In this document: one piece after another, positions 24,909 through 35,819 of the stretch | Layout of the letters: the number at the start of each line of letters is the position of its first letter | Numbering within the stretch: position 1 is the stretch's first letter | Origin: Notolepis coatsorum | Lineage: Eukaryota; Chordata; Actinopteri; Aulopiformes; Paralepididae | Assembly (NCBI GenBank): GCA_963971535.1 | Contig: OZ020586.1 | Span: 77,769,412-77,833,411, forward strand | Direction of reading: 5' to 3' | Length of the DNA stretch: 64,000 nucleotides | Program-made: the position numbers and the translations under genes | The notes under the pieces: generated by a model | Seen by the model: the letters and a program-made list of their open reading frames with translations, nothing else | The model's database searches: none | Told to the model about the DNA's origin: nothing

Positions 24909-26255
24909 TGTTCTGAAGGTCCAGATTAACACTGAAAGTCTGCGTTTATTATTTTGTATAACTTGTATATTGTTTATATATATATAAGATATATATCTTT
25001 ACACCATCTGTTTGCATAATAGTATTATTCGCTCGCCTCATTGGGTCCCACCCTTGACGTTGGAGGCGCCAGAGACGAGCCCCCCAGACATGGTTCTAGA
25101 CATGTTAAGCTCGGACAAGCCCAGAGCAGGCGCATTGATTCGGTACAGGTAAATCGGCTGAGCCCCATAGGGATCAGTCTGAGTATATATATTGTAGATG
25201 ATGCAAGCAGCCGCGCGGCAGTAACAGAACAGGAGAAGTAGCAGAGCGAGAGCGTGATACGTCCGGTACAGTTGTACACAGACCTACAAGCAGTGTATCG
25301 TTACAGAGAGCTAATGGCTACTTAGATACGACTATAATATTGTAGAGCCATTATTGGCGCAGTATAGTGACTTGTGTAAGCGAAGTAACGTGGAGAAACG
25401 TATAGTTAAACCCAGCGGCGTTTGGATATAACTACTCATTGGAGACCGTCTGCGGGTTAGCTTCCAGTACAAACGAAGCTAGCTAGCTACCATCTATGCC
25501 AACAGGCTTTTGGATTAATAGCTATTAACCCTGCCATCAGGCGCTAGGATTACAAGGACCGGTTCCGTACGAGACCCGACCGGTCTACAGTTCCTCCGGA
25601 GCTTGGAGCTCCAGAGGGAAACCATTGTCTCCAGCTACCATTTGCTTTTCCCAGTATCGCCTTGTTTCATCTCACTCCCTGCAGAGCTCCGGTCGAGTAT
25701 CCGTAACCTAGGAACTATTCATTACCGCTGACTTTGATACCCTGACATTCTATTATTAAAGGAGAACCGTGATAAATAATATGTATGTTCAGTGGTGCAG
25801 TGGCAAATTGACAGTAGGTCAAACGCTCCACGCGCGTGCGCGTGCGCGCGCATGCACAGTTTTTTTTGGCTGCTCTCGTCCTGCAGCTGGATACTATTGC
25901 CTCACAGCGCGGCCGTCAGCGCGCGGCCCAGAGAGCGCCGCTGGCTCTGCGGCTCTGCAGCTGCATGCTTCTCCGGGAGTCCGGTTGGATAATGCCATGT
26001 AAAAAGCGATTGCGCGTACTTCAGCCTCAGTGAGCGAGGTATAACGCCGTTATACCGAGTTATACCAGCACTGCAACACTGTGTATGTTGCTATGACTAT
26101 TAAAATACTGTAAACTTGGTATCCTTGTCCCTGCGCCGTCAATTGAGTGTCCGCCATTTTGTCTAACTATACTGTCTGGCTATTAATATTCTTTAGTAGT
26201 GGTTTAATCTAAACAATCTTTAATACAGTCCGGGTTGTGTAGCCCCTTAGCTATA
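24909..26255 (+). repeat. 3' LTR of the Bel/Pao element, carrying a MITE
   Basis: Starts TGTTCTGAAGG and ends TTAGCTATA, a C-to-T change from the 5' copy's TTAGCTACA. It is longer than the 5' LTR because of the 25790-26081 insertion, and lacks about 30 bp near 25575. Confidence 0.95.
25790..26081. mobile_element. 292-bp hAT MITE inside the 3' LTR
   Basis: Ends are CAGTGGTGCAGTGG and the complement of CAGTGTTGCAGTGC. TGTATGTT is duplicated on both sides (25782-25789 and 26082-26089); the 5' LTR has the single uninterrupted site, confirming the boundaries. The body is GC-rich with a CG/CA run and GTTATACC inverted motifs. It encodes nothing. Confidence 0.95.
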
Positions 26256-26312
26256 GTAGGGAAAGGCGAGAGCGCACACACAAAAGCACACACGCATAAT
26301 ATCTGATTTATT

Positions 26313-27263
26313 AACAATTTGCCGCCCCACCACGAGTTAATACGGGTTTCGAATCCATGCGTTGTGGACAGAATCACGTATAAAGCCGTGGCAAGTTGTT
26401 ATTGCTTTTATATCATTTTAATAACCGGGTCAAGGTCGCGGAGCGGCACTGCATATATTCCCTAGTCTGTGAATTCGAGGATGTGCAATACCGGCCAGAT
26501 CCTCTTAGGGGCGCCATCGCTCCACTGCAGTATGCCCTGTGGGCGAATGGATAACTTTTTTTTCCCCCTTTCAATGGAGATTTTTAGTACCCGGATTCTG
26601 AACCAGCATCATGTACCGTGGATTACGTTTCGAATCGCAGATTTCACCATGGAATAAGGGGATTTATCATCAGCCAATGGACATATCGATCTACCAGATG
26701 CCGATCGATAACGGGGAAATGCTTGGGGGTATCCCACCGGCTTATGGTAAGATCTTTTTCACATAAATTACAGCCGGATCAGAGCTTGCTATGATACGCA
26801 ACCAGCCGAGCAGCGTATGTGGCTAGTTACACAACCACTGTTATTGGTAATCAATAATAATAAACAACGTCCCCCGCCCCCCCCCCCCCCCCCTTTCATG
26901 CATACATGCTTTGGGACATTCCCGATGATATGCAGTTTGAGTTATTTCTTTAGCATATGTAAAACGGAAATGCCGTTGAATATAACGTTAGCAGCTATTA
27001 GCCCTATAACTAGCCTTCCAGAAAATATACGAGACAAAATCCGCTATAATGCTTATATTCACGGTGCTATAAAATGACAACCTATTGATGTTTTTTTTTT
27101 CTTTAAGCCATTTTGAAGGGGCGGTTTATGAACTCAATTGACAATGAGAATGGACAGATAGCAATACTATAAAGTATAGATTTAGCTGTACAAAAAGACA
27201 CCGGTCTGTTTACAAAAGCTGGTCCTCAACCACATTAGACGGGTCCCAGCGGTCGCCAATGTG
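26313..27263. other. Interior of the long-inverted-repeat element
   Basis: No transposase or other protein is recognisable. There is a C homopolymer near 26880 and an isolated B-box-like GGGTTTCGAATCC near 26343. Confidence 0.5.
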
Positions 27264-27344
27264 TTAATGCCAAATAATGGACGACGACCGCAATTGGCAC
27301 TTGAAAAGTGTAAATGATGGATTAGTCAGTAATAATTCATGACA

Positions 27345-27414
27345 GCTTGTATAGCTCAACTGGTTAGTGCCCTGCCTGTGGACCATATCGTCCCCGGTTT
27401 GAATCTTTTGCTTA
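27345..27414 (+). other. tRNA-like sequence, left arm
   Basis: GCTTGTATAGCTCAACTGG resembles a pol III A box (TRGCNNAGYNGG, one mismatch) and GGTTTGAATCT a B box (GGTTCGANTCC), spaced as in a tRNA. I cannot fold a convincing acceptor stem, so this is a tRNA-derived element head rather than a tRNA gene. Confidence 0.6.
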
Positions 27415-27705
27415 CTTTTTAAATGTTAAATAATCTATCCACTCTGGTGTCCCAAAAAGGACAATAACACCACCTTATGCATACTGCACCTTATGTGAAT
27501 ACTGTGATACTGTGAATACTGTATATTTCAGTTGGTTAGATAGTCAATTCTATTGACTTATTTGTTTACACTGTATTGTTTTCACTACCTGTGTACCCCC
27601 CATGCTGCTATGATGCCTGAATTACCCCAAGGGGATCAATAAAGGAATATCTTATCTTATCAACCAGAGTGGATAAATTAATTAACGTTACAGAAAAAAA
27701 AAAGT

Positions 27706-27774
27706 ATCCAAGAGATTTGAATCAGGGACCATATGGTCCACAGGCAGGGGACTAACCAGTTGAGCTATACAAGC
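27706..27774 (-). other. tRNA-like sequence, right arm
   Basis: The inverted copy of the left-arm segment, with GATTCAAATCT as B-box-like motif and CCATATGG in the anticodon-arm region. Confidence 0.6.
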
Positions 27775-28289
27775 TGTGATGAATTGTTACTGACTAATCC
27801 ATCATTTTCACTTTTCAAGTGCCAATTGCGGTCGTCGTCCATTATTTGGCATTAATAAATCAGATATCATGCGTGTGTGCTTTTGTGTGTGCGCTCTCGC
27901 GCTGACTCGTTAAGCCTTTCCGTACGCATATTAATTTCTTTATCCACTCTGGCGTGATGGTGTATTGTACTCGCAAATCGCTTCCTGTTGAATGAATCGG
28001 TTGAGTGCAGCGCAGACTCTTACGAGGGGGGCGTAATAGCGTAGGTCAGTGGCCAATCAGATCGCGCAAACCGAACGCGGAAGGACAACCACCTTAGGGA
28101 AAGTATTCACACGACCAGCGGACTTCCGGTGAAGAAGGATAAGTCTCTGTGCTTAGTGTAACACATGTTGTTATCTGGAGTTAAGTTCCAGAAAGATTCT
28201 CGTTATTATTTACCCCTCCTATTGCATAAATAGCTATAGGATCTGGCAGAATTTCCATTTCCAAGACCTCTGACAGTGTTTTAACCCTT

Positions 28290-28860
28290 TCACTACCACA
28301 CTACCAAATGGTTAACCCTTTCACTGCATGCGACAATTTGATTTTATTAAGGATCCCCTTTAGCTGGTGCCATAGCAACCAGCTAGTCTTCCTGGGGTCC
28401 ACACAAAAAAAACATACAAAAACAATTATTATTGCAAAAACAAAATTATTAAAAGTCAGTACTCAACACACAATGCCTAATGAAACTAACAATTAAGATG
28501 GCTAAAATTACATGCAAGCACAGAAACAGAAAACAAACAAAAAACTAAATACTTTACAGTGTTAAAAACAATTTTAAGATTATTTTAAAAATTGAATCTA
28601 CTGTAAATGCAGCAGAGGTTTTGAGGCAGGTTATTCCAAAGAGTTAATGCTCTAAAAATAAAAGATCTCCTTAAAGCGTTGGCTTTAGGACCTGGCAATT
28701 CAAGCTGCCCACTACTGGAACCTCTAGTGCTCATGCACAGTATTACTAAAAACAATCCAATACAGACAATACAGAAGGTTAACCATTTCACTGCTACACG
28801 ACAAAGTGTGGTAGTGAAAGGGTTAACCTACTGTAGTGTGGTGGTGAAAGGGTTAAAGAC
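28290..28860 (-). mobile_element. LINE 3' fragment within a short repeat
   Basis: Minus-strand codons read FIFRALTLWNNLPQN near the end of a frame, the typical C-terminus of fish non-LTR reverse transcriptases. The following 3' region includes the complement of GATCCCCTTTAGCTGG. Both sides carry copies of GGTTAACCCTTTCACTGC, so the fragment lies inside, or has duplicated, a short tandem unit. Confidence 0.6.
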
Positions 28861-28861
28861 T

Positions 28862-29165
28862 TTGATTGATTGATTGATTGAATACTTTATTTTGACACAA
28901 TCGTAGGACAAACATTTGAAAAAGACAATAACAGTGTCATCACGCTGGTCAAAAATGGATAAAACACAATAAAGCCATGGCTTGTTTCCATTGTGGTCCA
29001 TATGTGGACTGAACTGCAGTTAGTGGACAGATTAGGAGAAAGACTGGACACATATGGGACATTTTAGAGAGTTCAGTCTTTGAGAAATGCAGGGGATGCA
29101 GAAACTTTAAACTGTGCAAGGCCATGTTAGGCACATTGTAAAAAAAAAAAAAAAAAAATGTAAAA
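28862..29165 (-). mobile_element. Retroposon tail fragment
   Basis: A TGAT run followed by TGAATACTTTATTTTGACAC reads as an antisense retroposon 3' end with tetranucleotide tail. An A homopolymer lies at about 29140-29158. Confidence 0.45.
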
Positions 29166-29311
29166 CAGGTGTTGTCATTTAGCAATCATGATCAACCAAT
29201 TAGCCGTTCACCTTTAAAGCAATCATTTATAGTAATTAATTAAGTGCTCATGCAATTGAGACCACTGCCGCTTCAACACCATATGAACCATATGTAGTTG
29301 TACATATATTA

Positions 29312-29494
29312 GTGCTGTCAATAGATTTTTTTTTTTTACTAATTCATCTCACCATTTTTTCTGTAATTAATCTAGATTAATCTAGATAAAAAATCTAATT
29401 TTTCTACTTAACACTTTCTCCGCCAGAAACGTCATACAACAGGTTTCAAGTTCATGCGAATTCTGCCAGATCACGGCGTACGACGTTATTCTGA
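29312..29494. mobile_element. hAT-like MITE end (ATTAATCTAGATTAAT type)
   Basis: Starts TAGTGCTGTCAATAGATT and carries ATTAATCTAGATTAATCTAG motifs like those at 3680-3735. Related motifs reappear at 32365-32385, so the LINE at 29505-31490 may lie inside this element. The far end is not clear. Confidence 0.4.
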
Positions 29495-29504
29495 TCATAT
29501 TTCA

Positions 29505-30992
29505 TATTTTCGCCAGGTTTGATGCTGGTAATAACAACACCAGCTCACAAGCCTCGGCAATGGGGGGGGGGGGGGGTCGGCTGCTGATGGAGGCGCAGTG
29601 TTCAGGGTAACAGAGCATGAGGTGAGGCGGACCTTTAAAAAAGTGAATATCAGGAAGGCAGCAGGTCCGGACGGCATCCCCGGCCGCGTCCTAAAAGTCT
29701 GTGCCGACCAACTGGCCCCAGTATTCACTGACATATTTAACCTGTCCTTAGAACAGGCTGTCATCCCCACCTGCCTGAAGAAGTCCACTATTATCCCTGT
29801 ACCCAAAAAATCCAAGCCTGCTTGCCTCAACGACTACCGCCCTGTAGCTCTCACCTCCATAGCCATGAAGTGCTTTGAGAAGCTAGTAAAGGGCTACATC
29901 TGCTCCTCCCTCCCCATCAACATGGACCCCCTGCAATTTGCATACCGCCCCAACAGGTCCACGGAGGACGCCATATCCCATGTGCTGCACACAGCAGCAT
30001 CACACCTGGACAAGAGGCAGGGGAACTATGTGAGAATGCTATTCATCGACTACAGCTCGGCATTCAATACCATAGTCCCCTCCATACTCATAGCCAAGCT
30101 CAGGGACCTGGGCTTGGGCTATGACCTCTGCCAGTGGGTCTTGGACTTCCTGACTGGCAGACCCCAGGTGGTGAGAGCAGGCAACTGCACCTCCTCATCC
30201 ATCACCCTCAACATAGGGGCCCCCCAGGGCTGTGTTCTGAGTCCCCTCCTCTACTCCCTGTACACACACGACTGTGTGGCTCAGCGGAGTAGCAATACAA
30301 TCGTCAAATTTGCTGACGACACAGTGGTGGTGGGCCTGATCTCTGCCAACGACGAGAGGGCCTACCTGGAAGAGGTCAAGGTCCTGGCGGGATGGTGCCA
30401 GGAAAACAGCCTCTCCCTGAACGTCAGCAAAACAAAGGAGATGATTGTGGACTTCAGGAGGTCGGGGGTCAAGGACTACAGCCCCCTCAGCATCGACGGG
30501 GCACCGGTTGAGAGAGTCAACAGCTTCAAGTACCTCGGAGCCTACATATCCGAGGACTTGACATGGACCACACACATTAACAGTGTGGTGAAGAAGGCAC
30601 GACAACGCCTCTACTTCCTCAGGCGCCTAAGGAAGTTCCAAGTCAGCCAGAAGATCCTTAAGAACTTCTACTCATGTACAATAGAGAGCATCTTGACCGG
30701 CAACATCACCTCCTGGTTTGGGAATAGCACTGCAAAAGACCGAAGCAGACTACAAAGAGTGACACGTTCAGCCGAACGCACAATTGGAGGGGGGCTCCCC
30801 ACCCTCCAGAACATTTACTACAAGCGTTGCAAGGGCAAGGCTAAGAGAATCATTAAAGACTCCAGTCACCCGAACAACTGCCTCTTTGAACTGCTGCGGT
30901 CAGGCAAGCGATACCGGAGTCTCAAGGCGAGCACAGAAAGACTCAGAAGTAGCTTCTATCCCCAGGCCATCAGGCTGCTAAACGAACAATGA
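29505..30992 (+). pseudogene. LINE reverse transcriptase, 5'-truncated
   Basis: An intact frame of 464 codons from 29598 to the stop at 30992. It contains [15 protein letters not shown] and [20 protein letters not shown], then the finger/palm motifs [11 protein letters not shown] (motif A), [19 protein letters not shown] (motif B) and [11 protein letters not shown] (motif C, FADD). [18 protein letters not shown] and the C-terminal RLLNEQ follow. Upstream the frame is shifted by a G15 run, before which [11 protein letters not shown] is readable. The endonuclease domain is missing. Family: Jockey-superfamily LINE, CR1/L2/Rex group; the exact clade needs a tree. Confidence 0.9.
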
Positions 30993-31490
30993 ATGAACAC
31001 TACACAACAACAACCACCAAACGCACATAGCACACACATCCACACGCACACACTCACTTTAAACAAACACACTGTAGCACCCACTCCACACACTTTATAG
31101 CACACACCCACTTTAAACAAACACACTGTAGCACCCACTCCCCACACTTTATATTTATGGATGAAGGATTGCACTACAACTCGTACACCTTACTGTAAAT
31201 TGTACCTAAAATTGTACCTCATCCCATTTCTGCTTTGCACTAGATAGTACTGTACATTAGTACACTGCATAGTATTGTGTATTGTATATTATATGGTAAC
31301 TCAGAACATTGTACATATGTCTATACCGAACACTGTGACCTCATTTCTTCTTCTAAATTCATGCTATATTATGTTATTATGTTATTTGATACTATCTTGT
31401 CTAGCACAGTCTCTGGAGCGTAACAGTAAGAAGCATTTTGTATGAAAGTATTCTGTACTTCTGTATGACAACTATTAAAGAACTTGGTAT
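29505..31490 (+). mobile_element. 5'-truncated LINE (CR1/L2/Rex group)
   Basis: Flanked by a 10-bp duplication, TCATATTTCA, at 29495-29504 and 31491-31500. It starts inside the reverse transcriptase reading frame, as usual for 5' truncation, and ends with a 3' UTR containing GTCTCTGGAGCGTAACAGTA and a weak tail (ACTATTAAAGAACTTGG). A second copy with the same 3' UTR is at 41178-42641 on the other strand. Confidence 0.93.
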
Positions 31491-31500
31491 TCATATTTCA

Positions 31501-32555
31501 CTCACGGAGCCTTGTCAGATGCTGTCTGAGCCGGAACAACTCTGCAACGCTTCAATACTGCCACCTGGTGGCTGATCGGCGAGTTGCCAAACCGGATATG
31601 CTCGTTGGAGCTCGGTCCATCCCCTAAATCCGTCCGGCCACTCGTTTATCGTCGCGGGACTCAAGACACACACCGTGGATATGGATCGTTGCCATAACTC
31701 AATAATCGACATGATTTGGGCATATATTAGTATTAACGACCCCCCCCCCGTTCACCCGCGCATGATCAGTCATAACGTTTAGGACCATGTACAGTAATTT
31801 GATAATCTAATATATGCATTTATGCCTATATCTCACGTTCTAGGAATTACTGCAGAAAACGATAAAAACATATTTATACTCTAGTCTAGACGGTATTTTC
31901 GTATGAATGTGTGAATGAAAAAGTAAAACGTTCCTACATCCTGAACGATAGATAATCGATGTTGAATGGGCCATAGTAATGTCAATTTAGCAATACAATT
32001 AAAAAAGTTATAGCCCTGCAAAGAAGGTGAACATCTTCATAGACTTACAGTGCTATGTGTTAAGACCGAAGCTTGTAACAGATATTTACTCTAAATATAA
32101 ATATAATTAATTAATTAATTCCATGATTTTACTCAAGTAAATATCAGATTCAGAGTCTGAAAAACTCTGATACTTGAGTAAAATCATGGAATTAATGCAA
32201 AATCAACACAAAGAAAGTATATTTAGATTCAAAGACTATTTTAATAGCTTTCTTTGAATACAGTTCCTCTCCTGTGAAATACAAATGTTCAACAAAACCA
32301 TCAACATTGACTCAGCTAGACCTCTTTCTTATATCCGCGGCGCTAAGATTGAAGATTTTTCACTCCATAGATTAATCTAGATTAATTTATTTTAATGCTT
32401 TAAATAATTTAAATTAATCTCCAGAGTTAAAGCATTAACCCTAATATTAGCCCTAATATATATATATATAAATAAAATGGCTAGAGAAACAATACAGGGT
32501 AACCTACAGTTTTGGCAAATAATAATAAGGAATTATTCAAAAGTTTTTTGTTAAC
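31501..32555. other. Non-coding stretch with a foldback
   Basis: No gene recognised. It contains C homopolymers (31741), a perfect 12-bp inverted pair TTAATGCTTTAA/TTAAAGCATTAA (32393-32441), a TA repeat (32459-32470) and the 26-bp-arm inverted repeat at 32114-32196. Confidence 0.5.
32114..32196. repeat. Inverted repeat, 26-bp arms
   Basis: ATTAATTCCATGATTTTACT plus CAAGTA is followed after about 30 bp by its exact complement. The loop also contains TCAGAGTCTGA and ACTCTGA, making a nested hairpin. Confidence 0.85.
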
Positions 32556-32559
32556 CAAG

Positions 32560-34354
32560 TGTAGCGACCTGAAAATAGTCTATTATTCAGATGTGCTAAC
32601 TTGCCTTTTACCTCCCCTTTGTACACCAAGACATTCGAATTGGTTTCATTGATATTCGCACGAACAATGACACAGGCGTCTCCTTTCTTCTATCACTGGA
32701 AGATGGATTATAAATGACATTACTGGATCATATTCTGCAGTCATCCTTCCCTGTGTGACTAGTAGGCGGGACCAGCAGGGGGCGGTGTCTGACAGAGAGT
32801 GTTGGACAGAGATGGAACGTGATATATGGGGGCGGAAGACGGAAAGAGAACCTCTTCGGCTTTGGACTTGGCCGTGAACTTTGGAATAGCCCCGTTGAAG
32901 AAGTGAAGCTGGAGAGCCCCGTGAGATAGCAACGGGTGATAGGAGGTACTTGCTAGTGGACACGATATCCTAGCAGTACCAGCGATAGTGTGTGAACAAT
33001 TAGTGCAGAGCCAGGCAATCGGGTTATAATAGTTACAGTGAGCGGTATAGGTAGCGTGCGGCTAATAATATATCTGAGTTCACAGTAGTCGGGTTATAGC
33101 AGTTACTGTGCCGGTATAGTGTGCGAGCCAGATACGGGCGTGGATCTACAAACAGTCTGCCCCAGCCGTCAGCAGCTGTCTTCACCGGCGTTCTGCATCA
33201 GCTCTGCACCGGCTGTGAGCAGCCAGCACGGGAGTCGTCCCGTCCAGCAGAGGTCGTCATCGCCCAGCACACACTCTCAGCCAGCACTGCCTCTCTGCCC
33301 AGCTCCGCCTGCTAGCACCTGCAACGAGAGCGTTCGACGCCATCTTGCCACCCGGACGGTGGTGGAGCGGCGCGGCCGCCATTTTGGTAGAGTAACATTA
33401 GGGCTACGGTGCCCAGGATCTATTGCACGTTACACAGTGTGGTGCGGCCTGCGGGCGAAGTTAACGTTGCTAACTACAGACCCCAAACATTACATGCCGG
33501 CATTAGCATAGGGCTTTTGTTTTGGTAATTGTGGGCCCACACTTTTGTTTCTTTCCTTTCCTTTGAGCGTGATAACATGTGTGGTTAATAATATTTTCCC
33601 ATCCAATTTACCTTTTCCCTGTGGGGAAGTTACAGACCTGGTGTATTATAATTAAAGCCTTTTGAGGTATTATTCTGGCCGTATAATTAAAGCCTTTTGA
33701 GGTATTATACAGGGTGAAGACCCAGACGTGGGTGATGAGTCAAATACAGTGAAGTATATTATCCCTGATATTAACCCAGAGGTGGGTGTATAATATACGT
33801 GGTTATGAGGTATTGAGTTACACACAGGAGCTATAGTAGGACTTCAGCCCAATTGGCCACTAGTATTAAATAATTGTAACTGAACAGTACAATTAATATA
33901 AAGACTTAAATGGGGTTTGGTGTGCGTGTCCATTCCTGTGCCCAGCATTGACTCTTTTGGTGTGGGTAACGTTAATATAATTAACCCTTTCCTATTCCAC
34001 CTTTCCCTCTTCATTGTAAGGTTTCTAGGGTCATTGAGGGAGGGTACTGCTTGCGGGGGGAACTCAGAGTATATTCTACAATTCAGTCACGAGGTGTGGG
34101 AGGGTCTAAGGAGCAACTGGGAGGAGTGGGAGCGTGTTGGGGAGTACTGCTGACCGCCCTGCGGCAGGGAAGGAAGACCAGAGTACCAGACCAGGTTGGT
34201 AAATCCCGGGCCCCATCCACTCACACTACCAGCCTCCAGTCGACGCCCCAGGCCCAAAGACGAGGGTGCAGTCAGACAGAGTTCTACTGTGTCCAGCTAC
34301 CTCCTGACTGCCAGCAACCGTTCCCACGAAGCAGGGATAATCCACCCTGCTACA
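32560..34354. mobile_element. Probable solo LTR, 1.8 kb
   Basis: Begins TGTAGCGACC and ends CCCTGCTACA, so the TGTAGC/GCTACA ends are inverted repeats of LTR type. CAAG is duplicated on both sides (32556-32559 and 34355-34358). There are no retroviral-type proteins. A GTATAATTAAAGCCTTTTGA segment is repeated near 33645 and 33680. A duplication of 4 bp and 6-bp ends alone are modest evidence; the promoter-like GC-rich middle (33150-33400) fits an LTR. Host exons are an alternative but no splice pattern was found. Confidence 0.6.
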
Positions 34355-34429
34355 CAAGTACATTTTTCATTATAAGTCTGACAATAAAGAGAGCAGTTAG
34401 TAAAGTTTGAATTAGTAAAGTTACTAAAG

Positions 34430-34580
34430 TATGATCTGATGATGAGTAAAAAGGGGTGGGATTAAATAAGTGTATACTTCTTCCCACTCCTTTTCAAATA
34501 ATGTGAATGGCTTATGGCTATATCTGTACTTGTTGTTTGTTTGTTGTTGTTGCATATTTGAAATAAACTTCAATCAAATC
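34430..34580 (+). mobile_element. Retroposon 3' end
   Basis: GTGTATACTTCTTCCCACTC followed by a TGTTTGTTG run and AAATAAACTTCAATCAAATC, a common pattern for fish LINE or SINE 3' ends. Confidence 0.5.
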
Positions 34581-34789
34581 AAACACACCACTCACTTTCA
34601 CTGCTCTAGCCTCAAAAGGTCTGGTGAGACCAGCTCGATCAGTCTTCTCCCGATCCCAGACGTACGCCTATGACGAACAAGACACGATCGTTGCTTCTTC
34701 ACAGCAACCTCGACCACCGAGAGAAACCAAGCATTTGCTCTGCAGAAAGGGTATTGAAAACACTATGACAGTACCGCTTATGTCCAGCA

Positions 34790-35130
34790 GGCGCCACATT
34801 ACACATTATCACTTTAACACATTCAGCTGCATAATACTGCACTTTCCAAGTCCCAATATGCCTTTTCCAGCCAAAATACAGCTCTGTGACAGTGAATAGG
34901 ATATTAAAACTGAATAAAAGAAAAAATTTGTTAAACACGTATATATAATATACGTGATTGGCTGTCAACCGCTGGCTCCCAATCACGTATATACGTGAAT
35001 GGCCGCCATTGTGTTAAGGTAGGTGCTCTGAACTTGCTCTGCCCACACTTCATAATTAATTACACATTATCACTTTAAGGTAGGGTAGAGTGCTCCGAAC
35101 TTGCTATGCTCACACGTCATAATTAATTTA
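34790..35130. repeat. Short direct and inverted repeats
   Basis: TTACACATTATCACTTTAA occurs near 34798 and 35060, and a unit with GAACTTGCT, CACAC and TCATAATTAATT is repeated at about 35031 and 35098. Between them, ATATACGTGATTGG and CCAATCACGTATAT form a 14-bp inverted pair. Confidence 0.65.
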
Positions 35131-35815
35131 CCATTAGATCTACCATGTCACTCATCTCTTAAGCTATCTATTTTGAGTTGTGGTTTGAGACATCAGCGGA
35201 CAAGGTATTGAGAGAAAGGTCAGATGTTTCAGAATTCATTAAGTATGATCATTTACTAATATATCCCATAACTTATAACTTATGTCCCAAAAAAACCCTA
35301 ATTTCCCACTTTGAATGTTGTGTCTGTCCACCATGTTTGTTATTTTAGTTTGTTTTTTCCCCCTATGTAAAGCGACCATGGGTCTTATGAAAGGCACTAA
35401 AAAACTAAGTTATTACTATTATTATTATAACTTTGTCAAATGTGCCATTAGACGTCTGAAGATTCATGTTTGAGGTCATGTTTTAATTGCACGATGACAG
35501 CAGAGAGGCCAGAGCTCAGGTCGTGATATAGAAACAAGGTGCCTAGAAAACATCCTAATCTAAATCGAAATGTGTGTTAATTTTAAAGTGGTATTCTGCA
35601 AGATCCTCATTTCTGTTTGATTTGGCAACATCTGTTGTTGATAAGTGATCATTGCTCTTGCATCTTTGCATTGTATTGGTTTGCTTTCCATCTTGAAAAT
35701 GTATTCCAAACAAATTGCTGTTGCTGCTGGTGACTTAAATCACATCTCTTCCTGTGTGCTGGATGATTTCCCCAGGAATGTCCTACCAGACAGTGTTTAG
35801 AACAGCCGAGAACAG
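35131..35815. other. No feature recognised
   Basis: AT-rich sequence without exon, RNA or repeat signature. Confidence 0.4.
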
Positions 35816-35819
35816 CAAA

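Larger units (their letters stand above)
18766..26255 (+). mobile_element. Bel/Pao LTR retrotransposon, complete but inactive
   Basis: The 5' LTR (18766-19844) and 3' LTR (24909-26255) flank gag and pol remnants. GTAGG is duplicated at 18761-18765 and 26256-26260. The LTRs differ by roughly a dozen substitutions by eye, plus a block of about 30 bp found only in the 5' LTR and a 292-bp MITE found only in the 3' LTR. The internal region has lost the end of gag, the protease and the start of reverse transcriptase, and has frameshifts and a stop. Family assignment rests on reverse transcriptase, RNase H and integrase similarity to Pao-type elements. Confidence 0.96.
27268..27851. mobile_element. 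Palindromic MITE with tRNA-like arms, TTAA target
   Basis: The arms begin TGCCAAATAATGGACGACGA and end with the complement. TTAA flanks both sides (27264-27267 and 27852-27855), and the flanking sequence rejoins into the right arm of the larger element, which supports the boundaries. Each arm is about 180 bp and carries a tRNA-like segment. The centre (about 27450-27670) ends in CCCCAAGGGGATCAATAAAG and a TCTTA run, the tail of a retroposon. Confidence 0.85.
18560..28110. mobile_element. Long-terminal-inverted-repeat element split by nested insertions
   Basis: The left arm starts GTGAATACTTTCCCTAAGG (18560) and the right arm ends with its complement (28110). The left arm runs 18560-18765 and, after the Bel/Pao insertion, continues at 26261-26312. 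The right arm is about 27856-28110. They match over about 255 bp, including a CA-rich stretch (GCGCACACACAAAAGCACAC at 26271-26290) and the TTTATTAA end. Without the two insertions the element would be roughly 1.5 kb. I found no transposase and no clear target duplication, so its superfamily is open. Confidence 0.8.

Noticed and set aside
27345..27414. Genuine tRNA gene
   Set aside because: A- and B-box-like motifs are present but no convincing acceptor stem or complete cloverleaf, and it lies in a MITE arm with an inverted twin.
32646..33511. Frames in the GC-rich part of the 1.8-kb segment as a host gene
   Set aside because: No splice sites, no recognised protein; LTR-like ends and a 4-bp duplication fit better.
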